Shown here one piece after another: positions 1 through 4,740 of a stretch of 7,454 bases of DNA; position 1 is the first letter of the stretch, and the number at the start of each line of letters is the position of its first letter. The notes under the pieces are model-generated. The model saw only the letters and a program-made list of their open reading frames with translations, made no database searches and was not told the DNA's origin. The position numbers and the translations under genes are program-made. The DNA comes from Actinomycetes bacterium (GTDB lineage Bacteria; Actinomycetota; Acidimicrobiia; Acidimicrobiales; Acidimicrobiaceae), in contig JAJYFX010000080.1 in the NCBI GenBank assembly GCA_021785315.1, positions 1 through 7,454 of the forward strand, read 5' to 3'.

Positions 1-209
1 TCCATATTTTCACCCGCTTTTGGCGTGAGGACCCTTCACGCTCCCGCCAGACCGGTGGTTCCGGAATTGGCCTGGCAATTGTCCACGAACTGGTACGTGC
101 GCACGAGGGACGTATTGACGTCGACAGCAACGTCGGCCATGGTTCGCGCTTTCGAGTTATGTTCCCAGCAATAGTTGAACAGCCAGATGTAGTTCCCAAG
201 GGATCCTAA
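1..209 (+). CDS. Sensor histidine kinase, C-terminal end (partial)
   Basis: This is the last 68 residues of a two-component sensor kinase, read from base 3 to the TAA at 207-209; the rest lies upstream of the window. What is visible is the end of the HATPase_c ATP-binding domain: an F-box-like stretch (IFTRFWRED), an ATP-lid region (SRSRQTGG) and the G2 glycine box (GSGIGLAIV), then the helix VHELVRAHEGRIDVDS and the final strand GSRFRVMFP. This order is typical of HisKA-type kinases that pair with OmpR/PhoB response regulators. The protein ends about 15 residues after the last domain strand, so no extra C-terminal domain is present. The sensor domain and the partner regulator are out of view, so the signal is unknown. 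A regulator-type direct-repeat box 83 bases downstream (and again near 2731) is a plausible target of its partner; that link is inference. Confidence 0.93.
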   Translation, partial: HIFTRFWREDPSRSRQTGGSGIGLAIVHELVRAHEGRIDVDSNVGHGSRFRVMFPAIVEQPDVVPKGS

Positions 210-614
210 GCACCGGATACGCAATAGCCCAGGTTGGCTGACCACTTATTTGTATAGCGCAATACCAATCAATCTGACTATTTTCATAAACCCTTCATCA
301 GATCTTCGCACTTGTCCGCCATTGTTTAATAACCATAGACAAAGGGGGCGCAGCAAAAGCGAAGGACCATTCATAATTTCCACGTTCGGATTCCCGACCC
401 AAATTCATGCGGAAGCATCAATGTTGGGCACTGATGGTTTTAGATAACCGTCCAGGGGTGATCTCCTGCCCCATCGTGACAGAGAACAACGCTTAAAAGC
501 AGATGAGTCGGCTACTTGCTTTTTCGGCCAATCCGTTATTGCGAGGGGCTGGTTTCCTAACTTCGGGTCACATTCGTTATCGATTAGTTGTCAACAACAA
601 TAGGAGTAGCAATC
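210..614. other. Non-coding stretch between kinase and cupredoxin gene
   Basis: About 400 bases separate the kinase stop from the preferred cupredoxin start. Open frames here (for example 250-447 and 503-706) have no ribosome binding site and no recognisable protein sequence, so I do not call them. The supported content is a direct-repeat promoter box at 292-330. A purine-rich AAAGGGGG follows at 341-348, but no ATG, GTG or TTG lies at a usable distance. A transcript starting near 337 would have an untranslated leader of roughly 250 bases before the cupredoxin gene. I see no convincing terminator for the kinase. Confidence 0.6.
292..330 (+). promoter_or_regulatory. Candidate OmpR/PhoB-type direct-repeat box with -10 element (copy 1)
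   Basis: The tetramer CTTC occurs at 293-296 and again at 304-307, exactly 11 bases apart, followed by TTGTCC at 312-317 and an AT-rich TTTAAT at 325-330 that fits a -10 element. The same arrangement, with the same distances, occurs at 2731-2769. An 11-base period is typical of tandem half-sites for OmpR/PhoB-family regulators, and the position over the -35 region fits an activator site. The histidine kinase ending at 209 makes a two-component regulator a natural candidate, but this is inference. Confidence 0.5.
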
Positions 615-941
615 TTGTTCAATTTGAAATGGAAGATGCATCAATCTCAACACTCTCATTCGACCTTGGGGCAGGAAGTGACCGTAACCGTACGTGGTGG
701 CTATAACCCCGACACCATACGCAGCGAGGTAGGCGAGCCTCTCCGCATTGTATTTCTCCGCAAAGAGTCAGCGTCCTGCTCCGAGCAGGTAGTGTTCCCA
801 GACTTTGGCAAAAGCCTTACCCTTCCCGAGGGTAAGAGAATCTCCGTCGATCTGCTTCCATCCGAACCTGGGATCTACAGCTTTCACTGTGCAATGAACA
901 TGCTTCAAGGGAAACTTATTATTTCCCCCTGTAAGAAATAG
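615..941 (+). CDS. Cupredoxin-like copper-binding protein
   Basis: A 108-residue protein made of one cupredoxin_1-type beta-sandwich (about residues 21-104). Recognisable family signatures are VTVRGGYNPDTI, GEPLRIVFLRKE, CSEQVVFPDFG and YSFHCAMNMLQGKLII. The probable copper ligands are among C55, H91, C92, M94 and M96; the C-x-M-x-M tail near the last strand is characteristic of this family. I chose TTG 615 because AGGAG at 602-606 lies 8 bases upstream. A longer frame begins at TTG 588 without a binding site, and ATG 636 is a third option. No signal peptide or lipobox is seen with any start, so the protein appears leaderless although most cupredoxins act outside the membrane. The N-terminus carries a His/Gln/Ser-rich HQSQHSHS stretch. 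Likely role: copper binding or buffering. It could also be an orphaned domain from a larger copper protein. Confidence 0.8.
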   Translation: MFNLKWKMHQSQHSHSTLGQEVTVTVRGGYNPDTIRSEVGEPLRIVFLRKESASCSEQVVFPDFGKSLTLPEGKRISVDLLPSEPGIYSFHCAMNMLQGKLIISPCKK

Positions 942-1148
942 GGCAAAATGCTCAAGGTGCTTGAACGTCAGATACCGATGAAACGCGGGCGAAATCAAGA
1001 AACTGCAAGACTTGCTGAGCCAAAAGCCGTTCGAAGAGCCATTTCTGGTGATGTGAAGAACGCCAGCTCCCGCGAATGGATGAGTCGCTCTTACGAAGTT
1101 CGCGCTTTCGGCATATCCCTACCTCACTAAATACGAGAATACGAGACC

Positions 1149-2354
1149 ATGACTACCCAAACCACGCATTCCACCTTCCTATCAAAGAGGCACGGTCGCA
1201 ATCAGACGGTGCAGAAAAACGATCCGATACAGATCACTACTGGCGACAAGTCACCTCTACTTCAGGTCATGAGCCTGAACTGCGAAAGTATGAACAAAGC
1301 TGACCCACAAGCACTTGCGGTCACCTACTGGCTTGATTCCTACCAAATTGTCAAGGCCGGCCCTCTGACTATTCGTTTCGATGGATACCGTGATGCGGTG
1401 CGGGCAAATCGGACTCCAGGGGACATCTTCACCGTATTTGAATCTGTTGATGTCGTGCCTGGTAGTGGCCCAATATCCATTACCGCACACATCGAAAATA
1501 TTCAGTCTGGAACCTGGACCGTCACGGCGCAACCGCTGGACAGCGGAAATCCAGGCGGTGCTGTATTTGTAAATGCAAGACCTGGACGGGAAAGCAAAGA
1601 AAAGATCTCCAGTTCTGGCCAGACGACATTTGCCCCCTTTGCCTCCCTGCTGGCTCCGGGAGTCCATCCCTGGGCATGGCCGGTGCTTGTAGGCTTCGGC
1701 GTAGTGGTAGCTTTCATTGTTCAAGCGCTGCTTGCGGACTACCTCAAAATCCCAAGGTGGTCTCTACTTGCACTGTCCACTGTCTCAGCCGTAAGCGGCC
1801 TTTTGGGAGCAAAAATCTATTATGGAATCACTCAGTACCTGAAAAGTCAGCGCTGCTTGCGCAATCTGTTGTCAGGTGCTTGCATCCAGGGATTCATTCT
1901 TGGCGCAGTGATGACTTTGGTTTCCGGTGCCCTAATTTTCGACCTGCCCACTGGCTCTGTACTGGATTTGACCGCACCGGCCCTAATGTTCGCAATGGCA
2001 GTAGGTCGCTATGGATGTATTTTTGGAGGATGCTGTGTAGGCAAACCAACCTCCTCTCGTTGGGGAATATGGTCGTCGGACCGCAGAGTTGGCGTCCGGC
2101 GCATTCCAGTTCAAATATTCGAATCGACCGTTGCACTGACAGTGGGAATTGCATCGCTACTCTCGATCCTTTATCTAAGGTCGGTTCCCGGCACCATCTT
2201 TGTCGGTACCATTGCCATATACACACTCTCTCGGCAATTGTTATTTCCGCTACGCGACCAACGTCGCCAAACAGCCAAAGGCCGCCTAGTGGTTACGTTG
2301 GCGTGTTTAGGGGTCCTTCTTCTCGACGTGGTCGCCGTCATCACGCTTAGCTAA
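1149..2354 (+). CDS. Lgt-like (prolipoprotein diacylglyceryl transferase family) membrane protein with N-terminal beta-rich domain
   Basis: A 401-residue protein in two parts. Residues about 55-142 read as a beta-sandwich with repeated VxVxxxPL-type strands (GPLTIRFDGYRD, GPISITAHIEN, GTWTVTAQPL). From about 174 onward it is polytopic, with helices near 174-195, 204-224, 244-264, 272-290, 324-344, 347-364 and 378-399. The second half matches the Lgt fold: LTAPALMFAMAVGRYG, CCVGKPTSSRWGIW and RRIPVQIFES correspond to the arginine loop and the R-x-P-x-Q-x-(Y/F)-E-S motif. True Lgt has a catalytic HGG and GNFxNG; here the matching places read CIQGFIL (Gln for His) and GCIFGGCCVG, as in Lgt paralogues of uncertain function. 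ATG 1149 has only a weak ACGAG upstream; ATG 1269 or ATG 1290 are alternatives. No signal peptide precedes the beta domain, which is odd if that domain is exported. Family assignment is good; enzymatic activity is doubtful. Confidence 0.78.
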   Translation: MTTQTTHSTFLSKRHGRNQTVQKNDPIQITTGDKSPLLQVMSLNCESMNKADPQALAVTYWLDSYQIVKAGPLTIRFDGYRDAVRANRTPGDIFTVFESVDVVPGSGPISITAHIENIQSGTWTVTAQPLDSGNPGGAVFVNARPGRESKEKISSSGQTTFAPFASLLAPGVHPWAWPVLVGFGVVVAFIVQALLADYLKIPRWSLLALSTVSAVSGLLGAKIYYGITQYLKSQRCLRNLLSGACIQGFILGAVMTLVSGALIFDLPTGSVLDLTAPALMFAMAVGRYGCIFGGCCVGKPTSSRWGIWSSDRRVGVRRIPVQIFESTVALTVGIASLLSILYLRSVPGTIFVGTIAIYTLSRQLLFPLRDQRRQTAKGRLVVTLACLGVLLLDVVAVITLS

Positions 2355-2409
2355 ACAGCCAACCAGCAAATATCACGATGGAGAGGTCACCAATTAAATT
2401 AATGGATTA

Positions 2410-2495
2410 GGCAGTCAACTTGTGGAGGTGTTTTGACAGTCCTTTCACTCCAATAGCAGATAATTAACCTGTTCAGAATGGCAGTTTGTGGAGGT
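2410..2495 (+). repeat. Short direct repeat carrying a Shine-Dalgarno core
   Basis: GGCAGTCAACTTGTGGAGGT at 2410-2429 recurs as GGCAGTTTGTGGAGGT at 2480-2495, lacking four internal bases. Both copies hold a GTGGAGG ribosome-binding core. The second lies before the gene at 2507; the first is followed by TTG 2433, which opens only eight codons. A TTGACA at 2433-2438 with GATAAT at 2459-2464 could also be a promoter, but the 20-base spacer is long. Confidence 0.35.
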
Positions 2496-2506
2496 AATTC
2501 GAAATC

Positions 2507-2710
2507 TTGTACCCGACATGGAGCATACCTGGCGAATGGGGCTCTGCCGAATTTGATCGGCGTGCCATCGATCGGTTTGTAACACGCAAGACTGGTGTGA
2601 AGCTGTCCGATTTCAATGAACTGCCTCCTTCGGCTTTAGTGTTTTGCTCTACTTGCACTAGAGATTCTGAACTGCTCTTTTCACAACTCAACGATCTGTG
2701 TAACACGTGA
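2507..2710 (+). CDS. Small CxxC-containing protein of unknown function
   Basis: A 67-residue protein I do not recognise. It is mostly polar, with WSIPGEWGSAEFDRRAID, then TRKTGVKLSDFNELPPSALV, and a C-S-T-C pair at about residues 47-50 that could bind a metal or form a disulfide; a further Cys lies near the C-terminus. No membrane helix or signal peptide is seen. TTG 2507 is the only usable start: an in-frame TAA lies at 2495, and GTGGAGG ends at 2494, giving a long 12-base spacing. ATC 2504 would be better spaced but is a rare start. The reading frame looks coding by composition, and the antisense frame over 2473-2706 has no binding site or familiar sequence. It is separated from the next gene by a promoter box. 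Confidence 0.5.
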   Translation: MYPTWSIPGEWGSAEFDRRAIDRFVTRKTGVKLSDFNELPPSALVFCSTCTRDSELLFSQLNDLCNT

Positions 2711-2730
2711 AATTTAGAAAGGTGCAGAAT

Positions 2731-2769
2731 CCTTCATCAAATCTTCGTATCTTTCCTCAATAATTTACT
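2731..2769 (+). promoter_or_regulatory. Candidate OmpR/PhoB-type direct-repeat box with -10 element (copy 2)
   Basis: CTTC at 2732-2735 and 2743-2746 are 11 bases apart, followed by TTTCC at 2752-2756 and TTTACT at 2764-2769. Aligned base by base with 292-330, the nine bases CCTTCATCA and the seven bases ATCTTCG are identical, and the -10-like hexamers fall at the same offset (33 bases from the start of the box). A transcript would start near 2776, just ahead of the strong ribosome binding site of the gene at 2799, so a short leader is expected. Regulation by the same factor as copy 1 is inferred. Confidence 0.55.
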
Positions 2770-2798
2770 TGTAACTCATCTAAGGGAGGAGGCAAGTC

Positions 2799-2999
2799 TT
2801 GAACAGTGCATCACTTATCTGCATACTATTTATTGGAGGCTTGTTTGTGACGATGCTGGCTATGTTAAGGAGTCAATCAAATGACCTTGGCAGTGGCGGT
2901 TTCAGGGACCACGAGAATGTGTCATCAGGAGTGTACCATCGTGCTGGTGAGAGACAAGAAGATGACGAAAGATGGTTGGTAGATAAAACTACTCTTTAG
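2799..2999 (+). CDS. Small single-pass membrane protein
   Basis: A 66-residue protein with one N-terminal hydrophobic helix (about residues 4-24, SLICILFIGGLFVTMLAML) followed by a charged soluble tail rich in Asp, Glu, Arg and Gly. The start is TTG 2799, supported by a near-perfect GGGAGGAGG at 2784-2792 with 6 bases of spacing. There is no lipobox Cys after the helix (the only Cys, residue 8, lies inside it), so it reads as a membrane anchor or uncleaved signal-anchor with a tail of about 40 residues. No family is recognised. It sits directly behind promoter box copy 2, so it is the best-supported target of that regulator. A small sensory, chaperone or accessory role in metal stress would fit the context, but that is only inference. 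Confidence 0.68.
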   Translation: MNSASLICILFIGGLFVTMLAMLRSQSNDLGSGGFRDHENVSSGVYHRAGERQEDDERWLVDKTTL

Positions 3000-3198
3000 C
3001 ATCCGTTAGGAAAGTTCTCTTAGCTGGAACTCACTGCTCTCTCGCATAGCAGTGTTCAGGATTCCGTGCTGGACATCCCTCTTATTTTCATAAATATAGC
3101 AAGCCTCATAGATATTGGGCGCAGTGACATAGAAATACTTGGGGCGTCAAGTCGTTGATCCTAAAACTAACAATGCGTAAAGCAATAAGGAGAATGCG
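3000..3198. other. Intergenic region upstream of the YHS gene, with small repeats
   Basis: Two structures are visible. CACTGCT (3032-3038) and AGCAGTG (3048-3054) form a 7-base-pair hairpin with a 9-base loop 32 bases after the preceding stop; there is no T-tract, so it is at best a weak terminator or processing site. TCATAAATAT (3088-3097) recurs as TCATAGATAT (3106-3115), an AT-rich direct repeat with an 18-base period about 85-110 bases before the YHS start. No reading frame here is convincing. Confidence 0.4.
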
Positions 3199-3357
3199 GT
3201 GGCAACTACAACTGACTCGGTCTGTGGAATGGAGGTTGATGAATCCGCAGCCGTAGGCAGCATAAACCATGAAGGCATCATCTACTACTTTTGCTCCGAG
3301 TCCTGCCTGGAGCTTTTCCAGGCGGACTCCGACAAGTACGCCCATCGCGAACAATAG
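3199..3357 (+). CDS. YHS-domain (TRASH-like) metal-binding protein
   Basis: A complete 52-residue protein consisting almost only of a YHS domain. The diagnostic pieces are SVCGMEVD at residues 7-14 (family form DPVCGMxVD), then INHEGIIYYFCSESC and LELFQADSDKY. The cysteines C9, C32 and C36 give the spacing C-x22-C-x3-C, matching the metal-coordinating TRASH pattern; YHS/TRASH domains are found in copper chaperones, copper P-type ATPases and metal regulators. GTG 3199 is the start, with AAGGAG at 3188-3193 and 5 bases of spacing. There is no signal peptide, so it acts in the cytoplasm. Likely role: copper or other soft-metal binding, handing metal to an exporter or buffering it. No P-type ATPase is in this window. 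The TAG at 3355-3357 is followed after six bases by another possible start. Confidence 0.88.
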   Translation: MATTTDSVCGMEVDESAAVGSINHEGIIYYFCSESCLELFQADSDKYAHREQ

Positions 3358-3363
3358 CTGTAG

Positions 3364-3507
3364 GTGTCCACGTGGCAATTGGCGATAGTGCTTTGCACCT
3401 TATGGAAGCTGGTTTTGCTACGTTTTAGGGGTATCACGACAAAGGTCTGGGTGGAGAGGCAGGCTAACGATATCCCAAGGCTTATTCAAGCAGGGTGTGT
3501 GGCCTAG
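3364..3507 (+). CDS. Possible 47-residue single-helix membrane peptide
   Basis: An open frame from GTG 3364, six bases after the YHS stop, to TAG 3505-3507. It begins MSTWQLAIVLCTLWKLVLL, a plausible N-terminal membrane helix (about residues 4-19), followed by a basic/polar tail (RFRGITTKVWVERQANDIP). Its last codons run into the left arm of the long inverted repeat at 3477-3548, so either the gene ends in its own terminator-like hairpin or an inserted repeat truncated it. There is no separate Shine-Dalgarno sequence; translation would depend on coupling with the YHS gene. I recognise no family. Support is position and amino-acid composition only, so this call is tentative. Confidence 0.33.
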   Translation: MSTWQLAIVLCTLWKLVLLRFRGITTKVWVERQANDIPRLIQAGCVA

Positions 3508-3548
3508 CGCCCTAGTTCTCATGCGCCCTGCTTGAATAATTAAGCCTT
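3477..3548. terminator. Long bulged inverted repeat (terminator-like or remnant palindromic element)
   Basis: AAGGCTTA (3477-3484) pairs with TAAGCCTT (3541-3548), and TTCAAGCAGGG (3485-3495) pairs with CCCTGCTTGAA (3526-3536). This gives 19 perfect base pairs interrupted by one 4-base bulge (TAAT, 3537-3540) and a 30-base loop. The loop holds CTAG-CGCC-CTAG and a duplicated GCGCCCT. The 3' arm ends in CCTTTT, so transcription termination after the YHS region is possible, but the stem is longer and the loop larger than usual for an intrinsic terminator, and the T-tract is short. A small mobile palindromic repeat is the alternative. Confidence 0.55.
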
Positions 3549-3603
3549 TTGCCCGGTTGCGAATTTTAGAGGCGGTACACGGGAACAGGCAAGGAGGCAG
3601 GAC

Positions 3604-3840
3604 ATGGGGCACATACATGCTGAGTACTGTGTACATGCACCCGGGATCGCCTATCTGGCATCAGATGCCAATGATTGTTCTCGTTGTTCTCACCGCCGCC
3701 TTTACCGAAAGGACTTTACCCGTCGGGAAGCCAGTGTTTTCTTCGTCCCCAAGATGGTAGTATTCGAAGGCTGCTGGAGCCTTGCGAAAACATGCAGTGA
3801 TGAGTGCGGAGTTACCGTGAAGGTCCGAAATGTCGACTAA
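3604..3840 (+). CDS. Small Cys/His-rich protein of unknown function
   Basis: A 78-residue protein with ATG 3604 placed 6 bases after a consensus AAGGAGG (3591-3597); this binding site is the strongest argument that it is real. The N-terminus is rich in potential metal ligands (MGHIHAEYCVH: H3, H5, C9, H11), followed by C-S-R-C-S-H-R-R at about 26-33, and C59, C66 and C70 in the last third. It is not a c-type cytochrome, because the CxxC is followed by Ser and not His. No signal peptide or membrane helix is seen. I recognise no family; a zinc-ribbon-like or copper-binding fold would fit the ligands and the YHS neighbour, but that is inference. The composition is somewhat unusual for a coding frame, and a competing frame over the same bases lacks a binding site. 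Confidence 0.45.
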   Translation: MGHIHAEYCVHAPGIAYLASDANDCSRCSHRRLYRKDFTRREASVFFVPKMVVFEGCWSLAKTCSDECGVTVKVRNVD

Positions 3841-3990
3841 ACGAAGAGGTGGGTTTCAGTTGTTGTATCCGCGGGCTGGGCCACTCGTTTTGCGGTAGTG
3901 GGTGCTGGGGTTGATACCGGCCTTTTTGCAGTATGTAGTGGTTTTGTCGTGCGTTTTCCGCAAAGTAACGCTGCTGGATCTACAGTTACA

Positions 3991-4012
3991 GTAAAGCGAG
4001 GCCCTGCTTTAC
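3991..4012. promoter_or_regulatory. Inverted repeat in the leader of the cytochrome b6 operon
   Basis: GTAAAGC (3991-3997) and GCTTTAC (4006-4012) are perfect inverted copies around an 8-base centre, GAGGCCCT. The centre lies about 59 bases before the GTG start of cytochrome b6. It has no T-tract, so it is more like an operator or an mRNA leader hairpin than a terminator. GTTACA (3985-3990) and TACCAT (4010-4015) overlap it and could be promoter hexamers, but their fit is weak. The 220-base gap 3841-4060 otherwise shows only an open, hydrophobic, unsupported frame. Confidence 0.4.
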
Positions 4013-4060
4013 CATTAGTTCTCGTGCTGTCTCCTAGTTTCTTAGTTTGGAGGTACTCCA

Positions 4061-4717
4061 GTGAAGTACAAGTCTGAGATTGATGTAAATGAAAGCTTAT
4101 TCAAGAAAGACTTCAAAAAGCGGAAGGCTGAGCATGGCCGATTCCGAGCCGCGTTGGAATCTTTCGCGTATCTTCCGCCATTCGGCGGCATGTTCAAAAA
4201 GTCCAGTCCCTTTTATGCCGAGTCATATTGGTATTGCATGGGCGGAATCACGTTTCTCATGTTCATCTATCTGACTGTAAGTGGGGTCCTCCTGACCTGG
4301 TTGGGACCTTTCTGGTGGCTGACCAATCCTGTAGGCAGGGTAATTAAGAGCACTCACTACTGGTCGGCGCAGGCCTTCTTCTTCTTTATGGTGCTGCACC
4401 TGATTCGGGTATGGGCAACAGGGTCATTTCGAGGTCGGCGGTGGCTCAACTGGGCGATCGGATCCACCATAATGCTGCTCAGTCTCGGTGAGAACCTGTT
4501 TGGACTTCTCGCACGGGGTGACTGGGAATCTCAATTTGTTTCCCTGCACTCAGACAACATGTTATTTACGCAGCCGGTCTTCTTTCATATGTTTCAACCC
4601 GGAGACTTCACTACGGATCTGACAATTCATGTCGCACTTGTGCCGGTGATTCTGTTTGCCTTGATCCTCAGCCATGTCACCTTGGTTCGGATGCAGGGAA
4701 TATCTAGGCCACTATAG
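4061..4717 (+). CDS. petB: Cytochrome b6-type subunit of a quinol oxidoreductase
   Basis: A 218-residue four-helix cytochrome b (N-terminal domain only), the usual size for cytochrome b6 of split bc/b6f complexes. Helices lie near 57-82, 98-120, 131-150 and 186-207. The two heme pairs are intact: H99 and H113 (H-x13-H) and H190 and H205 (H-x14-H, the b6 spacing). YCMGGIT around C59 matches b6 YCLGGIT, whose Cys binds the extra heme c_n, so heme c_n is expected. SxHxWSAQ, FRGRRWLNW and the C-terminal VRMQGISRPL also match b6. The quinol-oxidation-side loop (GYSLPWDQ in plastid b6) is replaced by a divergent FGLLARGDWES. GTG 4061 follows GGAGG (4049-4053) by 7 bases. It is first in a tight four-gene operon. 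No Rieske protein or cytochrome c is in view. The symbol petB marks homology, not proven function. Confidence 0.92.
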   Translation: MKYKSEIDVNESLFKKDFKKRKAEHGRFRAALESFAYLPPFGGMFKKSSPFYAESYWYCMGGITFLMFIYLTVSGVLLTWLGPFWWLTNPVGRVIKSTHYWSAQAFFFFMVLHLIRVWATGSFRGRRWLNWAIGSTIMLLSLGENLFGLLARGDWESQFVSLHSDNMLFTQPVFFHMFQPGDFTTDLTIHVALVPVILFALILSHVTLVRMQGISRPL

Positions 4718-4740
4718 GTTTTTCGAAGGAGCGATGATAT

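Noticed and set aside
250..447. 65-residue plus-strand frame after the kinase
   Set aside because: It has no ribosome binding site and no family signature, and it overlaps the candidate promoter box at 292-330.
503..706. 67-residue frame starting at ATG 503
   Set aside because: It overlaps the cupredoxin gene in another frame and has no binding site.
952..964. TCAAG-GTG-CTTGA hairpin after the cupredoxin stop
   Set aside because: The stem is five pairs with no T-tract, too weak to call a terminator.
982..1056. Short frame reading EIKKLQDLLSQKPFEEPFLV before the Lgt-like gene
   Set aside because: It reads like a coding remnant, but it has no start codon after the upstream TGA at 979-981, no binding site and only about two dozen codons; it may be a decayed gene fragment.
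948..1130. 60-residue frame after the cupredoxin gene
   Set aside because: The sequence is low in hydrophobic core, has no binding site and matches no family.
1257..1724. 155-residue frame on the minus strand
   Set aside because: It lies fully inside the well-supported Lgt-like gene, has no binding site or known family, and is a mirror frame.
2473..2706. 77-residue minus-strand frame opposite the CxxC protein
   Set aside because: No Shine-Dalgarno sequence precedes its start, and the plus-strand frame has better composition and a GTGGAGG site.
3106..3378. 90-residue minus-strand frame
   Set aside because: It is the antisense shadow of the YHS gene, whose motifs and binding site are clear.
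3676..3693. Possible c-type heme site CSRCSH in the 78-residue protein
   Set aside because: A heme c site needs CXXCH; here Ser follows the second Cys, so no covalent heme is expected.
3557..3760. Alternative frame over the Cys/His-rich gene with a hydrophobic stretch (MPMIVLVVLTAAF)
   Set aside because: Neither TTG 3557 nor ATG 3617 is properly spaced from a binding site, whereas AAGGAGG fits ATG 3604 exactly.
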